The translations under genes were made by a program, and so were the position numbers. A DNA stretch of 64,000 nt from Nanobdellota archaeon (GTDB lineage Archaea > Nanobdellota > Nanobdellia > Woesearchaeales > WJKV01): positions 42,917 to 106,916 of the forward strand of contig JAGLWF010000004.1 in assembly GCA_023133595.1 (NCBI GenBank). The letters run 5' to 3'. Position 1 is the first letter of the stretch. Every line of letters begins with the position of its first letter. This document shows positions 26,268 through 35,170 of the stretch, one piece after another. The notes under the pieces were generated by a model. It was not told where the DNA came from, did not search any database, and saw nothing but the letters and a program-made list of their open reading frames with translations.

Positions 26268-26620
26268 AGAAAAAAAAAGCAGGAAAGAAACCAGAGAAAG
26301 TCAAGATAAAGAAGATCAAGGTAAAAAAACCTCCACAGCCAGAGTGGAAGACAAAACCAATCGGAGGAATGATCTTTGAAGCAGGAAATTCTTTGAAATA
26401 TCTCACAGGCACCTGGAAGACTGCCAGACCGATCACTAATTACGACAAATGCATTCATTGCTTGAAATGTGTTGTTTACTGCCCAGAAAATTGTATCAAA
26501 GCAAAGAATGACAAGAAAGATCATACAGAATATCAGTACTGCAAAGGCTGCGGTATCTGTGCACAGGTTTGTCCTGTGAAATGCATAAAAATGGAGGACG
26601 AGGACAAGTTCCAAGAATAA
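26264..26620 (+). CDS. porD: 2-oxoacid:ferredoxin oxidoreductase, delta (ferredoxin) subunit
   Basis: A 118-residue electron-transfer subunit with two 4Fe-4S motifs: CIHCLKCVVYCPENC and CKGCGICAQVCPVKC. It has a Lys-rich N-terminal tail of about 22 residues (KKKKAGKKPEKVKIKKIKVK) not usual for the family, mirrored by a basic tail on the beta subunit. It shuttles electrons from the TPP site to ferredoxin. The gene overlaps porG by 4 bp and ends one base before porA. Confidence 0.9.
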   Translation: MKKKKAGKKPEKVKIKKIKVKKPPQPEWKTKPIGGMIFEAGNSLKYLTGTWKTARPITNYDKCIHCLKCVVYCPENCIKAKNDKKDHTEYQYCKGCGICAQVCPVKCIKMEDEDKFQE

Positions 26621-26621
26621 G

Positions 26622-27785
26622 ATGGTAAAGACTTTAGCATTGACTGGATCAGAAGCTTCTGCAGAAGCATGGAGACAGATCAATCCAGATGTTGCTCCTG
26701 TCTATCCGATCACGCCTACAACAGAGATCATCAGTAAGTTCAGCCAGTATCATGCAGATGGAAAGGTTGACACTGAAATGATGTTGGTTGAATGCGAGCA
26801 CAGTGCAATGAGTGCTGCTGTTGGTGCTGCTGCTTCCAGTGCAAGAACAGTGACTGCAACAGATTCTCAGGGTCTTGCTTACATGTGGGAAGTCATTCCA
26901 ATAGCTTCAGGATTAAGACTGCCTATTGTCATGCAGATCGCCAACAGAGCTTTATCCTCGCCAGGAAACATACATTGTGATCATGGAGACAGTATGGCCT
27001 GCAGAGATACTTCGTGGATACAGATCTTCTCAGAGACTGCACAGGAAGTCTACGAACATACATTGTTAGCAACCAAATTAGCAGAGCATAAGGATGTTCA
27101 ATTGCCAGCAATGGTCATGCAGGATGGTTTTATCACTTCTGGAAATCTGGAAAAGGTGAAAGTCTACAATGATACAGATGTCCGGCAGTTCATTGGTTCT
27201 TATAATCCAACATATTCAATGCTTGACCTGCAAAAACCTCATTCATTCGGTGCTTTGAATCTGCATGATTCTTATTTCGAATCAAAAAGACAGCAGGAAG
27301 AAGCAATGAGGAATGCAAAGAAATTATACCTGCAGATTGGAAAGGACCTGTCAAAGATAACTGGGAACAAGTATGATTATTTTGAAAAGTACAGGTTAGA
27401 TGATGCTCAGTATGTTATTATCTGCCTGAATGCGACAGGAGGAACAACAAAAGAAGTTATTGATCGTCTGAGGGCTAAGAAAAAGAAAGTAGGTTTGTTA
27501 AGGATCAAATTATTCCGGCCATTCCCATACGACGAGATTGCAAATGCCCTGAAAAAAGCAAGAGCTATTGCTGTTCTGGACAGATCTGAATCCTACGGTG
27601 CATATCCTCCTGTATTCGGAGAGATAAATAATGCACTAAACTTGTTGAAAAAGAAACCAAAAGTGCAGAGCTACATATTTGGTATTGGCGGCAGATATAT
27701 TTTCGAGAAAGATATTGAGAATGTTTACTCAGAATTAATGAGAAACAAGTTCAGGAAAGAACCTCAATACATAGGTGTACGATAA
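26622..27785 (+). CDS. porA: 2-oxoacid:ferredoxin oxidoreductase, alpha subunit
   Basis: A 387-residue alpha subunit: the start TLALTGSEASAEAWRQINPD, PITPTTEIISKFSQYHADG with the Thr used in substrate binding, ECEHSAMSAAVGAAASSAR, and later YVIICLNATGGTTKEVID match pyruvate synthase alpha chains. Length is normal. It binds the TPP-containing beta subunit. It ends with a stop overlapping the beta ATG by one base. Confidence 0.9.
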   Translation: MVKTLALTGSEASAEAWRQINPDVAPVYPITPTTEIISKFSQYHADGKVDTEMMLVECEHSAMSAAVGAAASSARTVTATDSQGLAYMWEVIPIASGLRLPIVMQIANRALSSPGNIHCDHGDSMACRDTSWIQIFSETAQEVYEHTLLATKLAEHKDVQLPAMVMQDGFITSGNLEKVKVYNDTDVRQFIGSYNPTYSMLDLQKPHSFGALNLHDSYFESKRQQEEAMRNAKKLYLQIGKDLSKITGNKYDYFEKYRLDDAQYVIICLNATGGTTKEVIDRLRAKKKKVGLLRIKLFRPFPYDEIANALKKARAIAVLDRSESYGAYPPVFGEINNALNLLKKKPKVQSYIFGIGGRYIFEKDIENVYSELMRNKFRKEPQYIGVR

Positions 27786-28870
27786 TGGATTTCAAGGATT
27801 ATGCACGACAACCACAGAAGTTAGCATCTGGACAGAAGTCATGCTCTGGCTGCGGTTTCCCAATTATAATAAGGATGGCAATGTCTGCTATAGACAGACC
27901 TTTTGTCGTGTGCCAGGGTACTGGCTGTGTTTCAGTCACTACTACAACCTGGCCTTTTACATCGTGGAAGATGCCGACAATACACAGTGCGTTTCCTAAT
28001 CTTGCATCAACAGCAGCTGGTGTCGAGACTGCAGTGCGTGTAATGAAAAAGAAAGGTAAGTTAAAGAAAGATATCAAAGTTGTTGCATTTGGCGGAGATG
28101 GCGGGACTTATGATATTGGGATCCAGGCTTTGTCAGGTGCAATTGAAAGAAGGCATAATATCTTGTATATCTGCTACGATAATCAGGCTTATATGAACAC
28201 TGGAGGGCAACGGTCAAGTGCGACTCCTTATGGAGCAGCGACTGCAACAACTCCGCATGGAACACTGCATCATGGTAAAGAATTGTTCAGAAAAGATCTA
28301 ACTTACATAGTTGCTGCGCACGATGTTGCGTATGTTGCCCAGGCTTCAATATTTGATTTTGCTGATCTAACCAGAAAAGTCAAGAGGGCAATGGAGGTTG
28401 ATGGATTTGCATTCATCAATATCTTGTCACCATGCGTCTTGTTCTGGAAGATTCCGACATCTGATGCTTACAAAATATCAGAACTGGCAGTAAAGACTTG
28501 TTTCTGGCCATTATATGAAGTAGACCATGGCAAATGGATCCTCAATTTCAAGCCAGAACATAAGATGCAGATTGAAGCTTTCCTCAAACCGCAAGGAAGA
28601 TTCAAGCAATTATTAGAGCTTAGAAACAGGCATATTGTGGACGGATTGCAGCAACGGGTTGATAGGAAATGGAAGGAATTATTGTTCATGTGCGAAAAGA
28701 CTAAAGAGAAACCAGAAAAGAAAGAAGTGAAAAAAGTCAAGAAAAAAAAGATTGTAAAAAAACCAGTCAAGAAAGGGGTCAAAAGAAAACCAGAACCAAA
28801 GATAAAAACATCAAAGACCCGGTCAAAGTTTGCAAAACTAAAAGATAAACTGAAGAGAAAGAGAAGATAA
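27785..28870 (+). CDS. porB: 2-oxoacid:ferredoxin oxidoreductase, beta subunit with basic tail
   Basis: A 361-residue TPP-binding subunit. The core has SGCGFPIIIRM and QGTGCVSVTT (Fe-S ligand cysteines), GGDGGTYDIGIQALSGAI for TPP-Mg binding, and YDNQAYMNTGGQ. From about residue 305 a 55-residue Lys/Arg-rich tail (PEKKEVKKVKKKKIVKKPVK) extends beyond the usual C-terminus. A similar basic stretch is on PorD, so the complex may bind nucleic acid, membrane or a partner (inference). The superoxide reductase gene follows after 2 bp. Confidence 0.9.
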   Translation: MDFKDYARQPQKLASGQKSCSGCGFPIIIRMAMSAIDRPFVVCQGTGCVSVTTTTWPFTSWKMPTIHSAFPNLASTAAGVETAVRVMKKKGKLKKDIKVVAFGGDGGTYDIGIQALSGAIERRHNILYICYDNQAYMNTGGQRSSATPYGAATATTPHGTLHHGKELFRKDLTYIVAAHDVAYVAQASIFDFADLTRKVKRAMEVDGFAFINILSPCVLFWKIPTSDAYKISELAVKTCFWPLYEVDHGKWILNFKPEHKMQIEAFLKPQGRFKQLLELRNRHIVDGLQQRVDRKWKELLFMCEKTKEKPEKKEVKKVKKKKIVKKPVKKGVKRKPEPKIKTSKTRSKFAKLKDKLKRKRR

Positions 28871-28872
28871 AG

Positions 28873-29199
28873 ATGGATAATCTGGAAGTGCAACGAGCAG
28901 AAGAACCAATGACAGACTTGATGAAAAAGCACGTCCCTGTTGTCACAGTCATAAAACAAGAACCTTTGACAGTCGAAGTCCACGTCGGAAAACTATTGAA
29001 GCATCCGAATGAAGCAGAACACTACATCGGCTGGATTGAACTCTATTCTGAAGATAAATTATTAGCAAAAGCAGAGTTAACACCAGTATCAACAGAACCG
29101 GTTGTGACATTTGTCCTTAACGAGAAAGTTACCAAGCTAAAAGCCCTCGAATGGTGCAATGTGCACGGTGTGTGGGAAGCAGAGATAGAAATAAAATAA
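28873..29199 (+). CDS. sor: Superoxide reductase (neelaredoxin-type)
   Basis: A 108-residue protein. The Fe-site residues of superoxide reductase are visible: KKHVPVV near residue 18 (His), HPNEAEHYIGWIELY (two His), and EWCNVHGVW near the C-terminus (Cys and His). It reduces superoxide to peroxide. Its place immediately after porB suggests it protects the oxygen-sensitive Fe-S clusters of that enzyme. The N-terminal Cys-rich desulforedoxin domain is missing. Confidence 0.88.
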   Translation: MDNLEVQRAEEPMTDLMKKHVPVVTVIKQEPLTVEVHVGKLLKHPNEAEHYIGWIELYSEDKLLAKAELTPVSTEPVVTFVLNEKVTKLKALEWCNVHGVWEAEIEIK

Positions 29200-29204
29200 A
29201 AAAA

Positions 29205-30305
29205 TTAAATTTTCTCGAACTTTCCATTTCTGACAATCTTCATCTCAAATTGTCTAGATAAAGTTCTGTCTTTGTTGAACGTCATCAATCCACTTACACC
29301 TGGAAAATCTTTTGCTGTTCTGATCTTTGAGATCACACATTCAGCATCAGCATCTCCACATTCTTCAATAGCCCAATGATATAACATCAAGCTGTCAAAG
29401 CCAATATATGCATAGTAATTAGGTTCATGCCCGAATCTTTCTTTGTATTCTTCTCTGAACTCTTTCACGTCACTGTTCTCTTCAATCTTTGGATAAACAT
29501 ACATCACACCTTCTGCAGCTTTACCTGTTGGTTCCAGGAAGGCTGGATCTTCTATCTCGAACTGTCCAAAGATCTCAACATCAACATTCATCTCTTTGAT
29601 TTGTCTGACAATGTTTGCATTCTGGAAATTCAACGCAACAATGAAAACACCGTCTGCGCCAGATTTTTCCAGTTTTAAGATAGATGTCCTGAAATCTGCA
29701 TCACTGATCTCGAACTTCTCATCGAATACAATCCCTCCACCAAGTTCAGTGAACCTGTCAACAAAACCTTTTCTGTGCTCGATTGCCCATTCTTGGTTCC
29801 AGACAAACACTCCCATCTTTCTTATCCCTTTTCCAAAGATAAAATCTGCAAGAAACTTATCTTCTTCATAGATAGTTGTGCTTAGACCAGGAATACCAAA
29901 TTCTCCTGAAGTTTCAATGAATGAAGGAGTCACACCGCTTGTATGCATAAAACCTATTTCATTTTGGTTGAAAACTCCAGACACTGCCTGGTATGGTGGT
30001 GCGCATAATGGACCTATCACAAGATCAACATTATCAAGATCCGCGAACTTCTGTGCAGCGCTAAGAGCTGCTTTAGTGTTCACACACATGTCATCTTCAA
30101 AGATAAGATGGTATCTTTCATCCAGATCCTCATTTGCTAATTGTAAACCTGTCTGGATATGCTCTCCTAGCTCAGCTGCATTGCCTGTAAGGGGTGCCAT
30201 AACCCCGATTTCAATCTTTTCAGGTCGACTATTGCATCCAGCCAGAGCTAGTATAAGCATCATTAATAGGATCATAAATTTGAATCTCATTCTCAATACC
30301 TCCAA
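29205..30305 (-). CDS. Branched-chain-amino-acid-type substrate-binding lipoprotein
   Basis: A 366-residue protein of the Leu/Ile/Val-binding (Peripla_BP_6) family, with a lipobox LAGC (about residue 23). Landmarks: IEIGVMAPLTGNAAELGEHIQTG at the mature start, LVIGPLCAPPYQAVS, and YYAYIGFDSLMLYHWAIEEC. No ABC permease or ATPase gene is adjacent, so the ligand could be an amino acid or other small molecule bound for a distant transporter or a sensor. It has a Shine-Dalgarno GGAGGT. It is divergent from a TrmB-type regulator with an inverted repeat between. Confidence 0.82.
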   Translation of the reverse strand: MEVLRMRFKFMILLMMLILALAGCNSRPEKIEIGVMAPLTGNAAELGEHIQTGLQLANEDLDERYHLIFEDDMCVNTKAALSAAQKFADLDNVDLVIGPLCAPPYQAVSGVFNQNEIGFMHTSGVTPSFIETSGEFGIPGLSTTIYEEDKFLADFIFGKGIRKMGVFVWNQEWAIEHRKGFVDRFTELGGGIVFDEKFEISDADFRTSILKLEKSGADGVFIVALNFQNANIVRQIKEMNVDVEIFGQFEIEDPAFLEPTGKAAEGVMYVYPKIEENSDVKEFREEYKERFGHEPNYYAYIGFDSLMLYHWAIEECGDADAECVISKIRTAKDFPGVSGLMTFNKDRTLSRQFEMKIVRNGKFEKI

Positions 30306-30325
30306 TATTACATATAGTGAAAAAA

Positions 30326-30362
30326 GATATATTTAAATATTTGCTACTACATATTATAGTAG
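30326..30362. promoter_or_regulatory. TrmB-gene promoter with CTACTA/TAGTAG inverted repeat
   Basis: A TATA-like TTTAAATA (30332-30339) is followed by a perfect inverted repeat, CTACTA-7 bp-TAGTAG (30344-30362), which would cover the transcription start just before the ATG at 30367. A protein bound there would block this promoter. The TrmB-type product is the obvious candidate for autoregulation and control of the divergent binding-protein gene. Confidence 0.5.
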
Positions 30363-30366
30363 TATT

Positions 30367-31125
30367 ATGAAAAAGAACATAGAATCCCTCAGATCTGCAG
30401 GCTTATCAGAGAAAGAAGCTATTGTATATCTGAATCTTCTCAAATACAGGGAGAACCAGACAGGCAAGATCTGTGATAGGACTGGTGTGCCAAGCTCTAG
30501 GATATATTCGATCTTAAACAGTCTTTTGAAGAAAGGTCTTGTGAGCTATCGATTAATCAACAACATAAAGACATTCAAGGCAGCAGAACCAGATGCATTG
30601 GCAAATCTGTTCGAAGAGAAAGAAAAACAGATAGAAAAAGAAAAACAAGCACTTCTGAAATCAATAAAAGAATTGAAAATAATTCCATCTCCATTCGAAC
30701 GCTTGACTGATTTCAAATATTTTCACGGTCTGAGAGGAATCAAATCTCTTTACACAGAGATAATCAATTCCTGGAAAAAGAGAGACAACTATTATGTTGC
30801 CTCTGCTCCACTGGAATCCTTCAAAAAGTTAGAAGGGTTTTTTTTGGAAGTGGTTCACAAGAAAAGAATCAAAGATAAAGTAAAACTAAAAATATTAGTC
30901 AACAAAGGAAGCGAGAAATGGGGATCAGTAAGAAAAAAGATGCCATTTACAGAAGTAAGATACATTGATGCGAAAACAAAGACAGAATATGGCGTGCTGA
31001 ATGATTATTTTTTCTTGGTAAGTTACGGCAAAGAACCTTATGGTTTGTTAATTAAAGACGAGAATTTCGCAAGTACTTACAGAACTTTGTTTGAGATGTT
31101 GTGGAAGACGGCTAAATTAACTTAA
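30367..31125 (+). CDS. TrmB-family transcriptional regulator
   Basis: A 252-residue protein. Residues 1-75 form the TrmB winged helix (LRSAGLSEKEAIVYLNLLKY, RTGVPSSRIYSILNSLLKKG), then a coiled coil (80-105), and a C-terminal effector domain with YYVASAPLESFKKLEG. TrmB proteins sense sugars or other small molecules. It is divergent from the substrate-binding lipoprotein, so it probably controls that gene. Its last 14 bases overlap the convergent pth2 gene. Confidence 0.85.
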   Translation: MKKNIESLRSAGLSEKEAIVYLNLLKYRENQTGKICDRTGVPSSRIYSILNSLLKKGLVSYRLINNIKTFKAAEPDALANLFEEKEKQIEKEKQALLKSIKELKIIPSPFERLTDFKYFHGLRGIKSLYTEIINSWKKRDNYYVASAPLESFKKLEGFFLEVVHKKRIKDKVKLKILVNKGSEKWGSVRKKMPFTEVRYIDAKTKTEYGVLNDYFFLVSYGKEPYGLLIKDENFASTYRTLFEMLWKTAKLT

Positions 31126-31453
31126 GATCACCAGTAATCGCATCAATCTCTTCTTCATCGTCAGGTCCTATTCCTAAGCAAGTGACAGTTCCAGGAGCAA
31201 CTGTTGTTCTTCCAGCATCTGTTATCAATGCGCATTTTATCCTGGCTTTTCTGGCTTCTTTTTCAAATTTCAACAATTCTTTTTCATTCTCAACATAGAG
31301 AACTATCTTTGCCATTCCTTCAGATTTCCATTTTTGCACCATCTTCTGGTCTGATTTGAGCACAGCAGAGACAGAGGCATGTGCGCACTGAGCAGCCATC
31401 TTGCCCTTCGGCAATTTCAGATCCTTACGAACTAATATCACTTGTTTCAGCAT
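31112..31453 (-). CDS. pth2: Peptidyl-tRNA hydrolase, archaeal type
   Basis: A 113-residue protein of the Pth2 family: KQVILVRKDLKLPKGKMAAQCAHASVSAVL (residues 3-32) holds the catalytic region, and ITDAGRTTVAPGTVTCLGIGP the conserved C-terminal strand. It releases tRNA from stalled peptidyl-tRNA. Archaea and eukaryotes use this type. The gene is convergent with the TrmB regulator, with overlapping ends. Confidence 0.92.
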   Translation of the reverse strand: MLKQVILVRKDLKLPKGKMAAQCAHASVSAVLKSDQKMVQKWKSEGMAKIVLYVENEKELLKFEKEARKARIKCALITDAGRTTVAPGTVTCLGIGPDDEEEIDAITGDLKLI

Positions 31454-31549
31454 GATAAATCGCAGGAAATGCAGGTATATAAATGTTACTCGAAACTCTT
31501 ATATCATATTGGCTTCTTCCAATATTTACAAATAGGGAGAAGATATACA

Positions 31550-31885
31550 ATGATTCCATTATTAATTGTAGGAGAAGATTTATCAGATTTGGCCAATGAT
31601 ATGGGTGATCTAGGAGCAGCCGGTGGTGTGACCCCAATTCTTGCGCATGGTTCTGAGGATGCATTATCAATACATTCAGATTTTGGTCCAAGACTTATGG
31701 CAGTTGTCCTGCATCCGGAAGCACAAGAAGCTTACGAGCAATTAAGAGAAGCTGGATACAGAGGAGCGTTTCTGGTATATGGAGAGGAAACTGGTGAATG
31801 GCACAGCAAAGACGTAACATTCCTTGATCCAGGAGAGACTGAAAGAGTAATTTACGACAAAGTCATGGCGAAGTTGCTAGAATAA
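31550..31885 (+). CDS. Small hypothetical protein
   Basis: A 111-residue acidic protein that I do not recognise: MIPLLIVGEDLSDLANDMGD, then VVLHPEAQEAYEQLREAGYRG and a C-terminal helix. The alternating strand-helix pattern hints at a small Rossmann-like or receiver-like fold, but no phosphoryl-acceptor pocket is clear. The ATG at 31550 is preferred over an upstream in-frame ATG at 31442 that would lie inside the pth2 promoter region. Confidence 0.6.
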   Translation: MIPLLIVGEDLSDLANDMGDLGAAGGVTPILAHGSEDALSIHSDFGPRLMAVVLHPEAQEAYEQLREAGYRGAFLVYGEETGEWHSKDVTFLDPGETERVIYDKVMAKLLE

Positions 31886-31890
31886 ATTTT

Positions 31891-32580
31891 TTATTTCTTC
31901 ACTTCATACAACACAATAACAAATAGAACTATCATTGACATGAACAGCATCAAAAAACCATTTCTGATACCGTCAAGATCTATAAATTCTTCACCAATCG
32001 CAGCGCCAGTGAACACTGCAGCACCACCGAACATGTCATAGAAAGATGAATAGCCTTTCAGGGCAAGTTCTGGTTGTGATGCTAACAATTCAACTTGCAA
32101 CCGATGTTCGCGCATCAATCTCTGCACTGTTGTCTTCACATCTGCAGAATCTAACATCTCTGTAAGAACATCTTTCTTTCCAGTCATCCTGATATCAGGA
32201 TCTGCAATCCTGCCTTCAACTGCAGTAACATTTCCATCTTCAACAATTATAGTAAATATCTTGTCAAAATTTGTCATGTAGAATTCTATCTTAGGCAACT
32301 CTTTTGTGATCGGATGTTCTTTTAGTTTATAGCCGCCCATCTCATTCCCAACATATTCAATGCTTTCTTCTATCATGTCTGGTGCTGGTTTTTGCAGTTC
32401 AGGTTTCAATGGCGTGATCGGATTTATGTAAAAGAAGAATGTATAACCTCCAATGAAAAGAAGGATTATGATGATTGCCATGATTGTATATCCCAGTGTC
32501 TGGCCAATATTCTTGTCTTCCTTATATATGCGCTTCTCGCGCACTATCCCCTTCATGAGCTCTTTTCGGGTTATTTTCAT
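31891..32580 (-). CDS. Two-helix membrane protein with SCP2-like central domain
   Basis: About 229 residues from the ATG at 32580 (MKITRKELM); the upstream in-frame start at 32643 would cross the TATA-like box at about 32600-32608. A membrane helix (about 35-55), an exterior domain of about 140 residues, and a C-terminal helix (about 200-225). The middle region (IEFYMTNFDKIFTIIVEDG, then VTAVEGRIADPDIRMTGKK) resembles SCP2 sterol-carrier domains, which bind lipids. This is a weak match. Possible role in lipid handling at the surface. Confidence 0.55.
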   Translation of the reverse strand: MKITRKELMKGIVREKRIYKEDKNIGQTLGYTIMAIIIILLFIGGYTFFFYINPITPLKPELQKPAPDMIEESIEYVGNEMGGYKLKEHPITKELPKIEFYMTNFDKIFTIIVEDGNVTAVEGRIADPDIRMTGKKDVLTEMLDSADVKTTVQRLMREHRLQVELLASQPELALKGYSSFYDMFGGAAVFTGAAIGEEFIDLDGIRNGFLMLFMSMIVLFVIVLYEVKK

Positions 32581-32694
32581 GCCCTGTATAAGCCATATAT
32601 GATATAAAAATCTATAGGAAGATTTATATAGGTGCAACTCCACAGTTACAATGGGTATAACCTAATATTAAGTAAAAAAAAGGGGTGGTAGATC

Positions 32695-32796
32695 ATGGAT
32701 AGAATAAAGACTTCTTTAGGAAAAATTAGAAGGAATCATAAGACTCATCAGGCTTTACCAAGATGGTTTCATGCAAAAGAAGCAGATGATGAATGA
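32695..32796 (+). CDS. 33-aa basic microprotein, weakly eL39-like
   Basis: A short ORF with a GGGGTGGT Shine-Dalgarno-like stretch 6 nt before the ATG and a TATA-like box further up. The product is basic, MDRIKTSLGKIRRNHKTHQA, then LPRWFHAKE. The LGK and the P-x-W block recall the N-terminal half of ribosomal protein eL39, but the spacing differs by three residues and the usual C-terminal RRHWRRTKL block is missing. It may be a real small gene. The ribosomal link is speculative. Confidence 0.45.
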   Translation: MDRIKTSLGKIRRNHKTHQALPRWFHAKEADDE

Positions 32797-32805
32797 TTTT
32801 TTCTT

Positions 32806-35169
32806 TTAATCTTTCCATTTGGAGATGCGGTTATTAAACCAATCAGCAACATATATATTCCCAGAACTATCTACATGCACACCCATAGGGAATCCAAAGG
32901 ATTGATAATCTGAATTCTGAACCGATGGTGCAGAACCAATTTGCCAGTTGTTTGAAGCGCCACCGATCCAGCCAACTGCATTTCCATTCGAATCCCACTT
33001 TGAAATCCGATGATTATCTCGTTCAGAGACGTAAATATTACTACCATTGGAATCAACAAAAACTCCAGTAGGATAATTAAAGCTTTGATAATCTGTACCA
33101 GAAGATGCTCCAGATGTAGTTTTCCAACCATCAGATCCACCGCCAATCCATCCAAGAGAATTACCATTTGAATCCCACTTAGAAACACGGTGATTGGCAA
33201 AATCAGCTACATAAATGTTACCATTGCTATCCACAAAAGTTCCATTACAACCACTAAAACTTTTGTAATCTGAACTTCCAGAAGATGGGACATAACTTTG
33301 CTGCCAACCATCAAAACCATGACCGATCCAGCCTTGAGCATTTCCACTCGAATCCCATTTCGAAATACAATGATGATGGGGGATATACATATTACCGCTA
33401 CTATCTACAAAAACATGGCTTGGTGCAAAAAAGCTTTGATAATCTAATGCTCCAGTAAAAACTCCATTAGTAACTTTCCATCCATTAGAAGCTCCTCCTA
33501 TCCAGCCATGTGTACCTGCAGTAGTAAACCATTTTGATACTCTGTGATTATAAAAATCTGCGATATAAATATCATTCCCTCTAACAAAAACACCTGTTGG
33601 ATTATTAAAACTTTGATAATCATCTGCATAAGTAGATGGGGCAGATCCAGTTTTCCAATTATTAGTTCCGCCTCCGAACCAACCTGTTGCAATCCCAACA
33701 CTGGACCAGGTAGATATACGATGGTTTTGCTTATCCGCAACATAAATAGTTCCTGATTGATCAACAAAGACACCGCTAGGTGCAAAAAAACTTTTAAAAT
33801 CTGCTCCAGAATAGGGTGTAGAACCTGTCTGCCAACTATTTGAACCACTACCTATCCATCCAATTGCGTACACGTAATCCATTTTTTTCTGCAAAGTGTC
33901 TCCAGAAGAATGATTTGGAACTTCATCTTTTGTAAATATAGCATAAAAATAATCGCCGTCTGATAGTCCTGAATCTGTAGCAGATTGGTCACTGCCCTCG
34001 TAAACTAGAGTTCCATCAGTAGGACTGGTTGGGAATGAACTTTGTTTTCTACGGAGAACAACACCAACAAAATCACTATCACTAGGATTTGTCCAGGAAA
34101 AATCAATTGCATTTCCATTAATATTACCAGTAAAACCAGAAACATCTCTAGGTGCGATTCCATCCAAAGGAGTTGCAGAGGACCCTATTCCAGAAGAAAA
34201 ATTAGGAATCTCATCCTGCGCAAAGATTGTGTAATAATGCACAATCTCTTCTGTCAATCCTGTATCTGTAAAAGAAGTTGTTTCTCTATTTCCATATCCA
34301 TCAAAGATTACTGTTCCATCATTAGGATCTACTGAAAAAGAATCAAGCTTTCTAAGAACCACAACACCGCTAAAATCTGGATCTGTGGGGTTTTCCCAAG
34401 AGATATCAACTTGATTATTTCCAGCTGTTAGAACCAAGTTAGTAATAAATCCCGGAGAAGTTGCATCAAATGGCGTTGCTGAAACTTCTTGGCTAACAGT
34501 CATATTCTGTGAAGAATCATAAGCAAAAGCTTTGTAAATATAATTTGCATTATCCATTACTCCAGGATCAACAAAAGATTCATCCAAGCCATCGTAAACA
34601 ATAGTATCACCTTCATAACCATTACGTCTTCTCACTATCTTAACACCTGCAAGATCAAAATCACTAGGATTTTTCCAGGAAAGTAGTACAGACATATTTC
34701 CAGGCTGTGCAATTAATTCTGAGACTGCTCCGGGAGCTGTTGTATCAAATGCTATTGCTGAAGCTGATACTCCATGAGAACCTCCTGCCTCCTTAAAAGA
34801 ACGTGTAAAAATCTTGTAACAATAAAGAATAGCTGGTTCTAAACCAGTATCAACATAGGATTCATCTGCGCCTTGATATATCATAGTTCCATCAGTATAA
34901 TCTATTGGGGCCAGATTTTCCTTTCTACGAATCATGACATTTGCAAAATCTGTAAAAGAAGGATTATCCCACGATAAATCAACTTCTCGCTCCCCACCTA
35001 TTGCAGTAAACTCAGTTGCTTGATGCGAAGTATCTATAATTCTTGTTTCTTCTTCATCACATCCACCACCAAACAAAAGCCCAGCACCTAGCAACGCAGT
35101 TGTACCAATCTTACCGACAGTGCTTCCTAGAAGATTCTTCACACTTCCGAGTAAATTTTCTAATGCCAT
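32806..35169 (-). CDS. FN3-NHL surface lipoprotein, paralogue 1 of 8
   Basis: A 787-residue protein, last in the array and with the most FN3-like domains. The signal ends in LLFGGGC (Cys37). Four FN3-like domains follow (about 48-142, 143-236, 237-337, 338-432), each with the pattern 'EVDLSWDNPS...GVMIRRK...DGTLVYEG...SYVDTGL...YFYAIF'. Then six NHL repeats of about 58 residues (for example NHRVSKWDSNGN, PTGVFVDSNG) make one six-bladed propeller to the end. It should stand on the outside of the cell, the propeller being a binding surface for protein or sugar. Its ATG is one base after the stop of paralogue 2. Confidence 0.85.
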   Translation of the reverse strand: MALENLLGSVKNLLGSTVGKIGTTALLGAGLLFGGGCDEEETRIIDTSHQATEFTAIGGEREVDLSWDNPSFTDFANVMIRRKENLAPIDYTDGTMIYQGADESYVDTGLEPAILYCYKIFTRSFKEAGGSHGVSASAIAFDTTAPGAVSELIAQPGNMSVLLSWKNPSDFDLAGVKIVRRRNGYEGDTIVYDGLDESFVDPGVMDNANYIYKAFAYDSSQNMTVSQEVSATPFDATSPGFITNLVLTAGNNQVDISWENPTDPDFSGVVVLRKLDSFSVDPNDGTVIFDGYGNRETTSFTDTGLTEEIVHYYTIFAQDEIPNFSSGIGSSATPLDGIAPRDVSGFTGNINGNAIDFSWTNPSDSDFVGVVLRRKQSSFPTSPTDGTLVYEGSDQSATDSGLSDGDYFYAIFTKDEVPNHSSGDTLQKKMDYVYAIGWIGSGSNSWQTGSTPYSGADFKSFFAPSGVFVDQSGTIYVADKQNHRISTWSSVGIATGWFGGGTNNWKTGSAPSTYADDYQSFNNPTGVFVRGNDIYIADFYNHRVSKWFTTAGTHGWIGGASNGWKVTNGVFTGALDYQSFFAPSHVFVDSSGNMYIPHHHCISKWDSSGNAQGWIGHGFDGWQQSYVPSSGSSDYKSFSGCNGTFVDSNGNIYVADFANHRVSKWDSNGNSLGWIGGGSDGWKTTSGASSGTDYQSFNYPTGVFVDSNGSNIYVSERDNHRISKWDSNGNAVGWIGGASNNWQIGSAPSVQNSDYQSFGFPMGVHVDSSGNIYVADWFNNRISKWKD

Positions 35170-35170
35170 T

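Noticed and set aside
27785-28870. Lysine-rich tail of PorB as a frame error
   Set aside because: The frame stays open with normal codon use and ends just before the next gene; a similar basic stretch is on PorD.
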